Source: Collinsella sp. An307
Lineage (GTDB): Bacteria; Actinomycetota; Coriobacteriia; Coriobacteriales; Coriobacteriaceae
Direction: 5' to 3'
Assembly: GCF_002161805.1 (NCBI RefSeq)
Contig: NZ_NFIP01000002.1
Location: 62,001 to 126,000 of the forward strand
DNA: 64,000 nucleotides
Positions 49,856 through 58,133 of the stretch are shown in pieces. Positions within the stretch are counted from its first letter, which is position 1. Each line of letters opens with the position of its first letter. Both the position numbers and the translations under genes were made by a program. The notes beneath the pieces were generated by a model, which worked only from the letters and a program-made list of their open reading frames with translations, searched no databases and was not told the origin of the DNA.

Positions 49856-50827
49856 TTAGTCGTCGTAGCTGGAGTACCCGGAGTTGCCGCCGTCGTCATA
49901 GTTGGAATAACCGGAGTTACCGCCGTCATCGTAGCCGGAGTAGCCGGAGTTGCCGCCACCACCGCTGGGGGCGGGAGCCGGAGCCGGCGCAGGCGTCGGG
50001 GCCGGCGCTGGCGCGGGCGTTGTCTGAACGGGCGCTGGAGCGGGCGTCGCAGCTGCAGTCGAGCCGCCACCCGAGCTGCTGGTGGAGCTGGCACCGCCCG
50101 AGCTGGCGCCGCCCGTGCCGCCGCCCGAACCGGCACCGCCCGAGCCGCCGCCGGTCGAAGGCACGGTCGTGGTCGCCGCCACGGACTCGCCGTAGTCGGA
50201 GGTGTAGTCGGTCACGCCGTCGTTCAGCGCGCCATAGTCGGAGTCATAGTAGTCGGTAACACCGTCGTTATCGGGGCCGTAATCGGTGTCGCCGTAATCG
50301 GTCCAGCCGTAATTGCTCGTACCGGTGACCTCCATGGGGGCGCGGAGGTTCTGGCTCACCACGTAGGACTGGGAATCGTGCACGATGTTGCGTAAAAAAT
50401 CACTTGCGGGCAGCGCAGAGCCGTCCTCGACTTCAAGGTTGATGGTGTTGCCGCCCTCGTTTTCGACCTCTTCGACAATGTAGCCCGCGTCTTTGATCTT
50501 AGCGATGAGGGCCGATACGGCGGCACGGCACTCCTGCCCCTCGTAAGAGGCGAGGTCGAGCGCCATGGCGCGTGCGTCGTCATTGAGTTCGTCAACGCCC
50601 ACGACCTTGCCCTGAGCGTCGTAATGGATGGCAAATTCGGGGTTTACGCGCAGGATGAGCGTGCCACCGCCCTCAGGATAGGGCAGCTTGGGTTCGGCTG
50701 CTGCGGGTGCAGCCGTGGTGGTGGGCGTCGGGGCCGTTTTGCCCTGCGCGAGTGTGAAGACGGCGCCTCCCCCGATGAGGAGGGCAAGCACGGCGGCGAG
50801 CATAACGGCTAGGCGTTTGTTCGTCAT
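49856..50827 (-). CDS. Secreted or anchored RsgI-like protein with YDD repeats
   Basis: 323 residues. A signal or anchor helix (RLAVMLAAVLALLIGGGAVF) precedes TLILRVNPEFAIHYDAQGKV and VGVDELNDDARAMALDLASYEG, which resembles the extracellular domain of RsgI anti-sigma factors (VNPS..., NDEG...). Then come Asp-Tyr-Gly-rich repeats, a Gly/Ser and Ala-Pro linker, and three GGNSGYSxYDD repeats at the end. No cytosolic anti-sigma domain is present. ATG 50827 behind GAAGGGG. First gene of the VTC/DUF4956/CotH operon; perhaps a surface partner of the polymer. Confidence 0.75.
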   Translation of the reverse strand: MTNKRLAVMLAAVLALLIGGGAVFTLAQGKTAPTPTTTAAPAAAEPKLPYPEGGGTLILRVNPEFAIHYDAQGKVVGVDELNDDARAMALDLASYEGQECRAAVSALIAKIKDAGYIVEEVENEGGNTINLEVEDGSALPASDFLRNIVHDSQSYVVSQNLRAPMEVTGTSNYGWTDYGDTDYGPDNDGVTDYYDSDYGALNDGVTDYTSDYGESVAATTTVPSTGGGSGGAGSGGGTGGASSGGASSTSSSGGGSTAAATPAPAPVQTTPAPAPAPTPAPAPAPAPSGGGGNSGYSGYDDGGNSGYSNYDDGGNSGYSSYDD

Positions 50828-50885
50828 GGTGGTCCCCTTCATATCGACCGTTGACTGATGCGTTCCGGTTTTCGGTCCGGTGATC

Positions 50886-50926
50886 GGCTCCCCACCTTCG
50901 GGAGTCGGTCGCCCTTAAAGGGAGCC
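50886..50926 (-). promoter_or_regulatory. Leader with competing hairpins before the RsgI-like operon
   Basis: In the 5' leader on the minus strand, the segment 50888-50892 can pair with 50900-50904 or with 50920-50924 (GGCTCCC/GGGAGCC over 50886-50892 and 50920-50926), so two hairpins exclude each other. TATAAG (minus strand, about 50935) may be the -10, putting the structure at the start of the transcript. It matches no riboswitch known to me. An ACCGGA/CCGG stem follows towards 50860. Confidence 0.4.
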
Positions 50927-50996
50927 AGCTTTCTTATATCACGGGCAAGGGGGTGTCCTTTCAGGGGATACGGTAAGGGTTGTGTAAGCTAGCGGC

Positions 50997-51034
50997 AAAA
51001 ACCGGTAAGCCTTGCGTAAGGCGTCCGCTTACCG
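50997..51034 (-). terminator. Intrinsic terminator after XRE gene 1
   Basis: On the minus strand CGGTAAGC pairs with GCTTACCG (51027-51034 with 51003-51010) around an inner GCCTT/AAGGC hairpin, followed by GTTTTTG. It lies 47 bp after the stop of the XRE gene at 51081 and separates it from the RsgI-like operon. Confidence 0.75.
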
Positions 51035-51080
51035 AAAAAGTGATGCCGTTGACGAAAATCCCAATAGCGTTAATGTGCGG

Positions 51081-51815
51081 TCAACGAATGACTCTGCGCT
51101 GATTCCGCTCCCATGAGAAAGGGATTGCTACTACAAGAAACATAAGGGCAGGCGCGATGAGGACGGTCGGCTCGGCCTTGCTCGCAAAAACGGCGATCGC
51201 GCCGCCCACGGCATACATCGCCGCGGCGAGCCCGAGTAGCAGCGTCCAGAACCATCGGCCGATAAAGCGCAGGGCACGGTCGCCTGGGCTGCCGGGATGC
51301 GCTGAGGCAAGGCTCGCGAAGTCGATCATCTGGCGGATGGTGTGAAGCCCCTCGCGGCGTGCGATGCTCGTGATCCAAAGGCAGCCGACGACAAGGACGC
51401 CCAGCCTGAAGGCGGAGAAGGCCGCGCCGCCACCCCAATCGGGGTCGTTTGTGCCAACCGCGAAGCCGTTTAGAAGCATGGTGATGAGTTGGATGGACAA
51501 GATAATGCCGCAAACCAATACGAACTCACGGCGCGCCGCCGCCGCGCGGCGGCGGACGCTCGGGGCATCGGAGCCCAAGATGTCGTTTGCCGTGGTGCCC
51601 AGGACGTCGGCGAGGTTTGCGAGCATGAGGACGTCGGGTACGGTGCGGCCGCACTCCCAGTTGCCAATCGTCTGGCGAGACACGTGGCAAAGCTCGGCGA
51701 GCGCCTCCTGACTAATGCCGGCCGCCAGACGGTGCTCGCGCACGCGCTCGGCGATGCACGCCGGAACGCGACGGTCGCCGCTGGTCTCGGTCTCAAACAT
51801 CTTGTGTGTCGCCAT
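51081..51815 (-). CDS. XRE-family regulator with membrane tail
   Basis: 244 residues. HTH_3 domain (about 20-75): ERVREHRLAAGISQEALAEL, CHVSRQTIGNWECGRTVPDV. After it come about four membrane helices (residues 95-240). Membrane-tethered XRE regulators of this shape are common in Actinobacteria and Firmicutes and may sense the envelope. ATG 51815 behind GGAGG. It is a paralogue of the genes at 52939 and 42388. Divergent to the LOG gene. Confidence 0.88.
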   Translation of the reverse strand: MATHKMFETETSGDRRVPACIAERVREHRLAAGISQEALAELCHVSRQTIGNWECGRTVPDVLMLANLADVLGTTANDILGSDAPSVRRRAAAARREFVLVCGIILSIQLITMLLNGFAVGTNDPDWGGGAAFSAFRLGVLVVGCLWITSIARREGLHTIRQMIDFASLASAHPGSPGDRALRFIGRWFWTLLLGLAAAMYAVGGAIAVFASKAEPTVLIAPALMFLVVAIPFSWERNQRRVIR

Positions 51816-52045
51816 CTGTCCTCCTCGCGTGTTCATGGGCGGGTCGTTCACCCTGAGTGTAGGGCACGCCGCGGCGCCTGTCTGCCAAACATCTTTTCCA
51901 TGTGCGGTTACTTGCGAAAACTCGTCGGGGTCAAGAGAACCTTTGCGCGTTCATTACGGAACGGGGCGGCGGGCTGGGTACCATAGGGGGTAAACGCCTT
52001 GCTGTTTGCCGCTAACGAGTGCGGCAACGCGCGATAGGAGGATCC

Positions 52046-52840
52046 ATGAGCCAAGACGACGTACGGGACGACTACCGCGACGCTGATAATACCGGATCGT
52101 CCGGCACGGCAGCCGAGGACGATCGCACCTATTACCGCGGTCCCGTGATGATGCGCGGTCGCATGATTCCGACCGACAACACCTATGCGAATCTGCTCGC
52201 TCGTGAGAGGTCGACCGACTGGCTGCACATGGATCCGTGGCGCGTGCTCCGCATCCAGGCGGAGTTTGTGGACGGTTTTGGCGCGCTTGCCGAGGTGGGT
52301 CCGGCGGTGGTGGTGTTCGGCTCGGCCCGTACCGCACCCGAGGATCCCATGTATACCGCGGCGCGCGAGGCGGGGCGGCTGCTTGCCGAGCGGGGTGTAG
52401 CCACCATCACCGGCGGTGGGCCCGGCATCATGGAGGCGGCCAACCGCGGAGCCGCCGAGGCGGACGGCACCTCGATTGGCCTTGGTATCGAGCTCCCGCA
52501 CGAGCAGGAGCTCAATCGCTGGGTCAACCTCGGCATGACCTTCCGTTACTTCTTCGTTCGCAAGACCATGTTCGTCAAGTATTCCGACGGCGCCATCGTC
52601 TTTCCGGGCGGCTTCGGTACGCTCGACGAGCTCTTTGAGCTGCTCACCCTCGTTCAGACGCATAAGGTGGCGCGCACACCGGTGGTGCTTGTGGGGACCG
52701 AGTACTGGCAGGGTCTTTTCGAGTGGATCGACGATGTGGTGCGCGGCGAGGGCATGATCTCGGATCTCGACCCCAAGCTCGTGCATATCACCGACGACAT
52801 CGCGGAGGCTGTGGATCTTGCCACAAGCGGCATCTCCTGA
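52046..52840 (+). CDS. LOG-family protein (TIGR00730-like nucleotide phosphoribohydrolase)
   Basis: 264 residues. ITGGGPGIMEAANRGAAEA and FPGGFGTLDELFELLTLVQ are the two signature motifs of the LOG fold (often misnamed lysine decarboxylase), which releases the base from nucleoside monophosphates. VVVFGSARTAPEDPMY starts the Rossmann fold. An acidic 35-residue N-terminal extension is extra. ATG 52046 behind AGGAGGATCC. Role in this organism unknown; possibly nucleotide salvage or repair. Confidence 0.93.
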   Translation: MSQDDVRDDYRDADNTGSSGTAAEDDRTYYRGPVMMRGRMIPTDNTYANLLARERSTDWLHMDPWRVLRIQAEFVDGFGALAEVGPAVVVFGSARTAPEDPMYTAAREAGRLLAERGVATITGGGPGIMEAANRGAAEADGTSIGLGIELPHEQELNRWVNLGMTFRYFFVRKTMFVKYSDGAIVFPGGFGTLDELFELLTLVQTHKVARTPVVLVGTEYWQGLFEWIDDVVRGEGMISDLDPKLVHITDDIAEAVDLATSGIS

Positions 52841-52938
52841 GCTTGAGGAGCCACTGAGCGTAGCTTCTGAGCGGTGGACCCCGATGAAGGGGCACGCAAG
52901 CGCATGGAGCAGCGTGTGCCCAATCCACTGCGACGGCG

Positions 52939-53625
52939 TCACTCTCTGAGCTTGCGCATGATTGCAGGCCCATGCCGCGTGCAGATGTAGGCGAGGGCGA
53001 ATGCTACGATTCCCAGGATGGCGTGACCAGCAGTAAAACTGTCAGAAAAAGCGATGAGCGTGAGATAGATGAGCGCGAGAGTGGCGAATACAAGGACGTT
53101 GCTATAGCGCGCGATAAGTCTAAGTGCGCGGGCACTGATCATACAGGAACCGCTTTCATCGCGGGCGACGAACTCGAGGATTTCGGCGAGTTGGGTGGGG
53201 TTAAGACCACGCCGTTTGGCGATGATGGTCTCACATCTGCCGAGGCCGATGGAATATCCGAAGGCGAGCATCACAAGAGGGCCAGTAAGGAGAATCGCTT
53301 CGTTTTGCTCGGGAGCCAGGTAGTTCCAAATGACCCACGTCAAATACACGGCATCGATGATGATCCGCGTCCTTAGAATGTGCGTGAGTTCGGTTCGGTC
53401 CTCATCGATGCGCTCTACGATCTCAGGCACATCATCACCAATGAGGGCATCTACGGTGGTTTCAAATGTCGCCGCCATGCGACGGAGGCTCTCGATGTCG
53501 GGAAGAGTCTTGTTGCGTTCCCAGTTGCTGAGTGTCTGGCGGCTCACAAAGCACGTGCCTGCGAGCTTGGTCTGGCTCATGCCGGCGGCCTCTCGATGTT
53601 CGCGGATGCGCGTGCCGATGTCCAT
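52939..53625 (-). CDS. XRE-family regulator with membrane tail (paralogue 2)
   Basis: 228 residues. IREHREAAGMSQTKLAGTCF and VSRQTLSNWERNKTLPDIES form the helix-turn-helix (residues 5-60); three to four membrane helices follow (about 90-225). ATG 53625 behind GGAGGA. A perfect GTCAAA-AGCC-TTTGAC dyad lies about 100 bp upstream, between it and the divergent PARG gene, and is shared with the XRE pseudogene at 42602; autoregulation and control of the PARG gene are likely. Confidence 0.88.
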   Translation of the reverse strand: MDIGTRIREHREAAGMSQTKLAGTCFVSRQTLSNWERNKTLPDIESLRRMAATFETTVDALIGDDVPEIVERIDEDRTELTHILRTRIIIDAVYLTWVIWNYLAPEQNEAILLTGPLVMLAFGYSIGLGRCETIIAKRRGLNPTQLAEILEFVARDESGSCMISARALRLIARYSNVLVFATLALIYLTLIAFSDSFTAGHAILGIVAFALAYICTRHGPAIMRKLRE

Positions 53626-53727
53626 GCGTTCCTCCGTTTCGGTTACGCCGATAGATGGCGTAGAGCACTTGGATTGAGCTCCGGCTTCATCATAGGACGG
53701 TGCGCCGTCTCTGTGTCGCTCGCGGCG

Positions 53728-53743
53728 GTCAAAAGCCTTTGAC
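53728..53743. promoter_or_regulatory. XRE-type operator dyad
   Basis: GTCAAA-AGCC-TTTGAC, perfect six-base arms with four-base centre, in the divergent gap between the XRE gene (53625) and the PARG gene (53858). It is the same as the dyad at 42682-42697 upstream of the broken paralogue. Confidence 0.6.
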
Positions 53744-53857
53744 AGCGTGGTTTACGTGCGTCGTTTCCATTGCCGTTGGTCACCGATTTCTCAGGGGTTT
53801 GGGCGCCTGTTTGCCCTAGGATGGTTGCAAACAAAAAAGCCGGAGAAAGGTGTTCCC

Positions 53858-54895
53858 ATGGCAGAGCGTAGATTTGGACGCGGCAGGTCGGGCGGTCAGA
53901 ATCCGCGGCGCGAGGCGCGCGCCCGCGCGGCCGAACAGCATACCGACGAGGTGCGGACGCGCCTTGCAAAGGATATCGAGCGCTCGCTCGCCGGTGTGGT
54001 GCGCTACGACGGCGCACCCAAGCCAAAGAAGGCTCCGGTTGCAGAGAAGGTGGAGCCCGCAAAGGCTGACGAGGCCATCGAGCCGCTTGAGGCAGATGAA
54101 GCTGCCGTGCCGCGGGAGGTTGAGGAGGCGCCGTCCCCGGAGCTCCCCGCGGTTTCAGTCGTCGATATGGACTCCGTTGCAGCTGTGCTCGAGAACGGCC
54201 GCGGCTACGCGCAGTTCTGCGATCTGGCGCTGCTCGACTTTGCCTCCTTTACGAATCCCGGCGGTGGCTACATTCGCGGCGCGTGGGCGCAGGAGGAGGC
54301 ACTTTGCGCCGAGTCGTACCTGTTCAACGTCCTCGAACAGCAGCGTGACTGGTACCAGGAGAACCGCCGCCGCAACATCAACTGCGAGCTCTACCGTGAC
54401 CGTGCGCTCGTGGTGCCCGCCGTGCGCTTCGAGCGGGGGAAGATGCATGCCTATGCCGACGTAATCGTGGCGGCGGCGCCTAACGCCCGCCGGGCGCTCG
54501 AGGAGTATCGCGTGACGGACGAGCAGCTCGAGCGCGCTATGCGCGACCGTATCCGGCTCGTGCTTGCGATTGTGGATGACCTTGGGCGCGAGAAGGTCGT
54601 GCTCGGCGCCTACGGTTGCGGGGTGTTCGGCTGGGATGCCGAGCGCGTGGCCGAGATGTTCCGCCAAGAGCTCGCGAGCGGAGACTGGGGCGTCAAGCAG
54701 GTGATCTTTGCCGTTCCGCAGACGCGTTTTGACGAGAACCTCGCCAAGTTCCGTCACGTGCTCGCCAAATTCCCCGAGGCGCCGGCGATGTCGTTTGCCG
54801 AGGCCGCTGCTGCCGCCGCTAAGGTGCGCGAGGCAGAGGAAGCGTCTGCCGCTGATGATGATGAGGACGAGGACGACTGGCGCAAGTATTTGTAG
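53858..54895 (+). CDS. Bacterial poly(ADP-ribose) glycohydrolase-like protein (TIGR02452)
   Basis: 345 residues. A disordered charged N-terminus (1-100) precedes the macrodomain-like fold: FTNPGGGYIRGAWAQEEALCAES has the PARG signature GGG (135-137) seven residues before QEE (145-147), where Glu is catalytic. VVLGAYGCGVFGWDAERVAEMF is the phosphate loop. An acidic tail DDDEDEDD ends it. It should remove ADP-ribose from proteins or DNA. No ADP-ribosyltransferase gene is in the window. ATG 53858 behind AGAAAGG. Confidence 0.9.
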   Translation: MAERRFGRGRSGGQNPRREARARAAEQHTDEVRTRLAKDIERSLAGVVRYDGAPKPKKAPVAEKVEPAKADEAIEPLEADEAAVPREVEEAPSPELPAVSVVDMDSVAAVLENGRGYAQFCDLALLDFASFTNPGGGYIRGAWAQEEALCAESYLFNVLEQQRDWYQENRRRNINCELYRDRALVVPAVRFERGKMHAYADVIVAAAPNARRALEEYRVTDEQLERAMRDRIRLVLAIVDDLGREKVVLGAYGCGVFGWDAERVAEMFRQELASGDWGVKQVIFAVPQTRFDENLAKFRHVLAKFPEAPAMSFAEAAAAAAKVREAEEASAADDDEDEDDWRKYL

Positions 54896-54927
54896 TCCTG
54901 CCTCATTACGGGCTTATTGAATATCTG

Positions 54928-54985
54928 AAAAAAACGGAAAACGATGCCGCCCGCAACGCGTATCTCGCGTCGTGGGCGGCATCGT
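54928..54985 (-). terminator. Intrinsic terminator after the HdeD-like gene
   Basis: ACGATGCCGCCC (54941-54952) pairs with GGGCGGCATCGT (54974-54985); an inner CGCG/CGCG stem caps it. On the minus strand it is followed by TTTTCCGTTTTTTTC. It ends the HdeD transcript, 39 bp after its stop. Confidence 0.85.
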
Positions 54986-55023
54986 TGAGCGGGGTTTGGA
55001 GACGTTGACGCCTGCGGGCGCGC

Positions 55024-55614
55024 CTACCGGTCGATCTTCTTGATGGAGATACCCTCGACCACGAGCGTGATGCCGCCCATAACGAGGTAGGCGGCGAGCA
55101 TGTAGCTGAGCACGAGGCCCGAGACAAGCGGCATGAAGATGAAGGCAATGCCCAGGATGATGTTGAGAACACCCGTTGCAGTGCCCATGGAGCTCGCCGG
55201 AATCTGGTAGTAGTGCATCTGCCTGGCGAACGAGATGCGCTCGATCCCCGTCATGATGAGAAGAAACGCGAGCAGGTAGACGATGGTGCCCGCCATGACG
55301 CTGGTGGGAAGCATGAACAGCAGCACGCCGAGCAGCGCGTTCAAGATGCCCGTAGCGAGTTGCGCCCCGTTGCGGAAGAACTCGGGCGTTTGCACGTAGG
55401 TCGCAATCTGGCCGGCGCCGTGCATGATGAGGACGAGCGAGATGACGCCTTGCACAAAGGCGTAGGTGCTCAAGGGGGCGGCAAGGGCGGCGAAGCCTGA
55501 GAGGGCAAGCAGGATGCCGAGGATGATCATGCCGGTTTTGGCGCGCCCGGCGCTGCGGTTCCATTGGTCGATGTAGTCGTTGATGTAATCGTGATCGGCG
55601 TCATACCACTTCAT
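55024..55614 (-). CDS. HdeD-family membrane protein (DUF308)
   Basis: 196 residues with six membrane helices in three pairs, the DUF308 repeat of HdeD, e.g. GMIILGILLALSGFAALAAP, GILNALLGVLLFMLPTSV and GVLNIILGIAFIFMPLVSG. HdeD is linked to acid resistance in enterobacteria; in other phyla its role is unknown. ATG 55614 behind AAAAGGAG. An intrinsic terminator (55631-55663) ends only 16 bp before its start. Confidence 0.88.
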   Translation of the reverse strand: MKWYDADHDYINDYIDQWNRSAGRAKTGMIILGILLALSGFAALAAPLSTYAFVQGVISLVLIMHGAGQIATYVQTPEFFRNGAQLATGILNALLGVLLFMLPTSVMAGTIVYLLAFLLIMTGIERISFARQMHYYQIPASSMGTATGVLNIILGIAFIFMPLVSGLVLSYMLAAYLVMGGITLVVEGISIKKIDR

Positions 55615-55630
55615 AGTGGGCTCCTTTTCT

Positions 55631-55663
55631 AAAAAGCCCCCAACCGCTTGTCCGGTTGGGGGC
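55631..55663 (-). terminator. Intrinsic terminator between thiD and the HdeD-like gene
   Basis: On the minus strand GCCCCCAACCG pairs with CGGTTGGGGGC (55653-55663 with 55636-55646), then TTTTT. It lies 79 bp after the thiD stop, so it can end the thi transcript, but it also stands 16 bp before the HdeD start, leaving no room for a promoter between. Confidence 0.85.
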
Positions 55664-55741
55664 AGGGGATACTCTTGTTCTACCCGCGCTCAAGGGGGTT
55701 AAGCGCGAGAGGAGCCCGTACGGCTAATGATTAAGCTGCAT

Positions 55742-56584
55742 TTAAGAAACGATGCGGCTGGGGGCGAGCTGCCACATGTGGTCCATGGGGCCGCTGCCGT
55801 GACCAAGGTCGAGGCCGGCGGCGAGGGCGCCGGTGAGATAGGCCTTTGCCTGGTCGATGGCGTCATCGAGGGGAAGCCCCTGGGCAAGCCCGCACGCGAG
55901 GGCAGAGGAGAGCGTGCAGCCGGTGCCGTGGGTGTTCTCGGTCTCGATGCGCGTATGGCGGAACCACGTGGTGCGCGGCCGATCCTCGGGGTTTGAGGTT
56001 ACCTCGGCGAGCACGTCATTGGCGTCGTTCACGTTGTGGCCACCCTTGAGGAGCACGGCGCAGCCAAAGCGGCGCACGAGCGCGCAGGCGAGCTCCTCTT
56101 GGTCGTGCGCCGTGGAAACCTGAACATCTCCGCCGGCCAGCGCCTCGGCCTCAAGGATATTGGGCGTGATGACCGTGGCAAGCGGGAAGAGTCGGTTCAC
56201 GAGGGCGTCGACGGCGTCCTCACTGATGAGGCGCGCCCCCGAGGTCGCCATCATGACGGGGTCGAGCACGATGTTTTTTGCCCCCCACGCCTCGAGGCGC
56301 TCTGCGATGGCTTCGATGATCGCCGCCTGCGACACCATGCCGATCTTCACCGCCGCGGGTGGGATATCCTCAAACACGGCGTCGATCTCTGCCGCGACGA
56401 ACTCGGGCGTGGCGTCGAGAACGGCGCGCACGCCGCAGGTGTTCTGCGCGGTGAGCGCGGTGATGGCCGTCTCGGCAAAGAGATGGTGGGCAGAGATGGT
56501 CTTGATGTCCGCCTGGATGCCCGCCCCGCCCGAAGAGTCGGACCCGGCGATGGAGAGTACGGCGGGGATGGTCTTGCTCTGCAT
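55742..56584 (-). CDS. thiD: Hydroxymethylpyrimidine/phosphomethylpyrimidine kinase ThiD
   Basis: 280 residues. It phosphorylates the thiamine pyrimidine twice. VLSIAGSDSSGGAGIQADIKT is the substrate-binding start, VLDPVMMATSGARL the conserved core and HGTGCTLSSALACGLAQG the anion hole and catalytic Asp region (TGTGC-type). The start at 56584 follows GAGG; ATG 56596 is also in frame. It is 57 bp after thiC under the same TPP riboswitch. Confidence 0.96.
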   Translation of the reverse strand: MQSKTIPAVLSIAGSDSSGGAGIQADIKTISAHHLFAETAITALTAQNTCGVRAVLDATPEFVAAEIDAVFEDIPPAAVKIGMVSQAAIIEAIAERLEAWGAKNIVLDPVMMATSGARLISEDAVDALVNRLFPLATVITPNILEAEALAGGDVQVSTAHDQEELACALVRRFGCAVLLKGGHNVNDANDVLAEVTSNPEDRPRTTWFRHTRIETENTHGTGCTLSSALACGLAQGLPLDDAIDQAKAYLTGALAAGLDLGHGSGPMDHMWQLAPSRIVS

Positions 56585-56641
56585 GGTGGACCTCATTTCC
56601 CTTCTTACGTGTATCGAAGCCGCAAAGCGCGCGAACGAGGG

Positions 56642-58006
56642 TTAGTCAGCGTCCAGGTCGATTGTCGTTCCCTCGAAGATCTTGTTGACGGTGCGGACGG
56701 CGCACATCTTGCCGCACATGGTGCACGTTCCCTCGGTGGAGGCGGGGGAGGCCTCGTAGCGCGCCTTGGACGTCACGGGGTCGAGGGCGTACTGCCACAT
56801 CTCGTCCCAGGCGAGGCGACGGCGTGCGTCGCCCATGCGGTCGTCGACGTCGCGCGCGCCGGGTACGCCCTTGGCGATATCGGCGGCGTGCGCGGCGATT
56901 TTCGTGGCGATGAGGCCGTCGAGCACGTCCTTGGCGTCGGGCAGGCACAGGTGCTCGGCGGGTGTGACGTAGCAGAGGAAGTCGGCACCGGCAGACGCCG
57001 AGATGGCTCCACCGATGGCGGCGGTGATGTGGTCGTAGCCCACGCCGATGTCGGTCACAAGCGGGCCCAGCACATAGTAGGGGGCGCCGTGGCAGAGGCT
57101 CTTCTCGAGGCGGACATTTGCCTCGATCTCGTTGATGGGCATGTGGCCCGGTCCCTCGATCATCACCTGCACGCCGGCGTCCCAGGCGCGGCGGGTGAGC
57201 TTGCCGAGCTCGATCATCTCGGCGGTCTCCGCAGCATCGTTGGCGTCGAAGAGACAGCCCGGGCGGCAGGAGTCGCCGAGCGAGATGGTGACGTCGAACT
57301 CGTGGCAGATTTTCAAGACCTCGTCGTAGTACTCAAAGAACGGGTTCTCGTTGCCGGTGACCTCCATCCAGCCAAAGAGCAGGCTGCCGCCGCGGCTGAC
57401 GATGTTCATGAGGCGGCCGGTCTCCTTGAAGGTCTTGATGACCGAGCGGTTGATGCCGCAGTGGATGGTGAGGAAGTCCACGCCGTCCTCGGCATGTGCG
57501 CGCACGGTCTCGAGCAGGTCCTCGGCCGTGAGCTTGACGAGCGGCTTTTCCATATAGCCGATGGCGTCGTACATGGGGACGGTTCCCACCATGAGCGGCG
57601 TCTTCTCCACGAGTTCCTGGCGGAAGAACCGGGTCTTGCCGGAGTTGGAGAGGTCCATGATGGCATCGGCGCCAAACTTCTCCGCGGTGGCGACCTTCTC
57701 CCACTCTACGTCGGCGTTTGCCACGTCGCCGGAGATGCCGAGGTTTACGTTCACCTTGGTGGAGAGGCCCTCGCCCACGCCGGCGGGCTTGAGCGAGCCG
57801 GCGAGGTGGCGGATGTTAGCGGGGATGGCGATGCGCCCGGCAGCGACGCCTGCGCGGATGAATTCGGGGTCGCGGCCCTCGCGCTCGGCTACCGCGCGCA
57901 TCGCAGGCGTGATGACGCCGGCGCGCGCGAAGTCGAACTGGGTCACGCAGGGGGTGCCGTCGGCGCGCACAGGCGTTGTCTCGGTGGTGGTTGATGTTTC
58001 GGTCAT
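56642..58006 (-). CDS. thiC: Phosphomethylpyrimidine synthase ThiC
   Basis: 454 residues. A radical SAM enzyme that turns AIR into the thiamine pyrimidine. IPANIRHLAGSLKPAGVGEGL, KVNVNLGISGD, GADAIMDLSNSGKT, LGDSCRPGC, IEGPGHMPINEIEANV and the C-terminal CTMCGKMC cluster motif are all present. It is the short bacterial form without the long N-terminal domain. ATG 58006 behind AAGGGAGA, at the 3' edge of a TPP riboswitch. thiD follows. Confidence 0.97.
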   Translation of the reverse strand: MTETSTTTETTPVRADGTPCVTQFDFARAGVITPAMRAVAEREGRDPEFIRAGVAAGRIAIPANIRHLAGSLKPAGVGEGLSTKVNVNLGISGDVANADVEWEKVATAEKFGADAIMDLSNSGKTRFFRQELVEKTPLMVGTVPMYDAIGYMEKPLVKLTAEDLLETVRAHAEDGVDFLTIHCGINRSVIKTFKETGRLMNIVSRGGSLLFGWMEVTGNENPFFEYYDEVLKICHEFDVTISLGDSCRPGCLFDANDAAETAEMIELGKLTRRAWDAGVQVMIEGPGHMPINEIEANVRLEKSLCHGAPYYVLGPLVTDIGVGYDHITAAIGGAISASAGADFLCYVTPAEHLCLPDAKDVLDGLIATKIAAHAADIAKGVPGARDVDDRMGDARRRLAWDEMWQYALDPVTSKARYEASPASTEGTCTMCGKMCAVRTVNKIFEGTTIDLDAD

Positions 58007-58012
58007 GGTGCG

Positions 58013-58111
58013 TCTCCCTTCGCTGGCATTACCCATAGCAGGTGATGCGGGTCGGGGCGGGCGCGCCCCCTCTCAGCCTGCCGTCCCGCAAGCTCCCCTT
58101 CGCTGGTAGCG
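58013..58111 (-). promoter_or_regulatory. TPP riboswitch (THI element) of thiC
   Basis: On the minus strand GCAGGCTGAGAGGGGG holds the CUGAGA pyrimidine-binding box; GACCCGCATCACCTGCTATG follows, then GGGTAATGCCAGCGAAGGGA with the universal UAAUGCCAGCG. The 3' end overlaps the thiC ribosome site, so TPP binding should block translation. A GCGT-GCGCC/GGCGC-AACGC hairpin precedes the element. Confidence 0.95.
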
Positions 58112-58133
58112 TTGCGCCTTGTGGCGCACGCTC

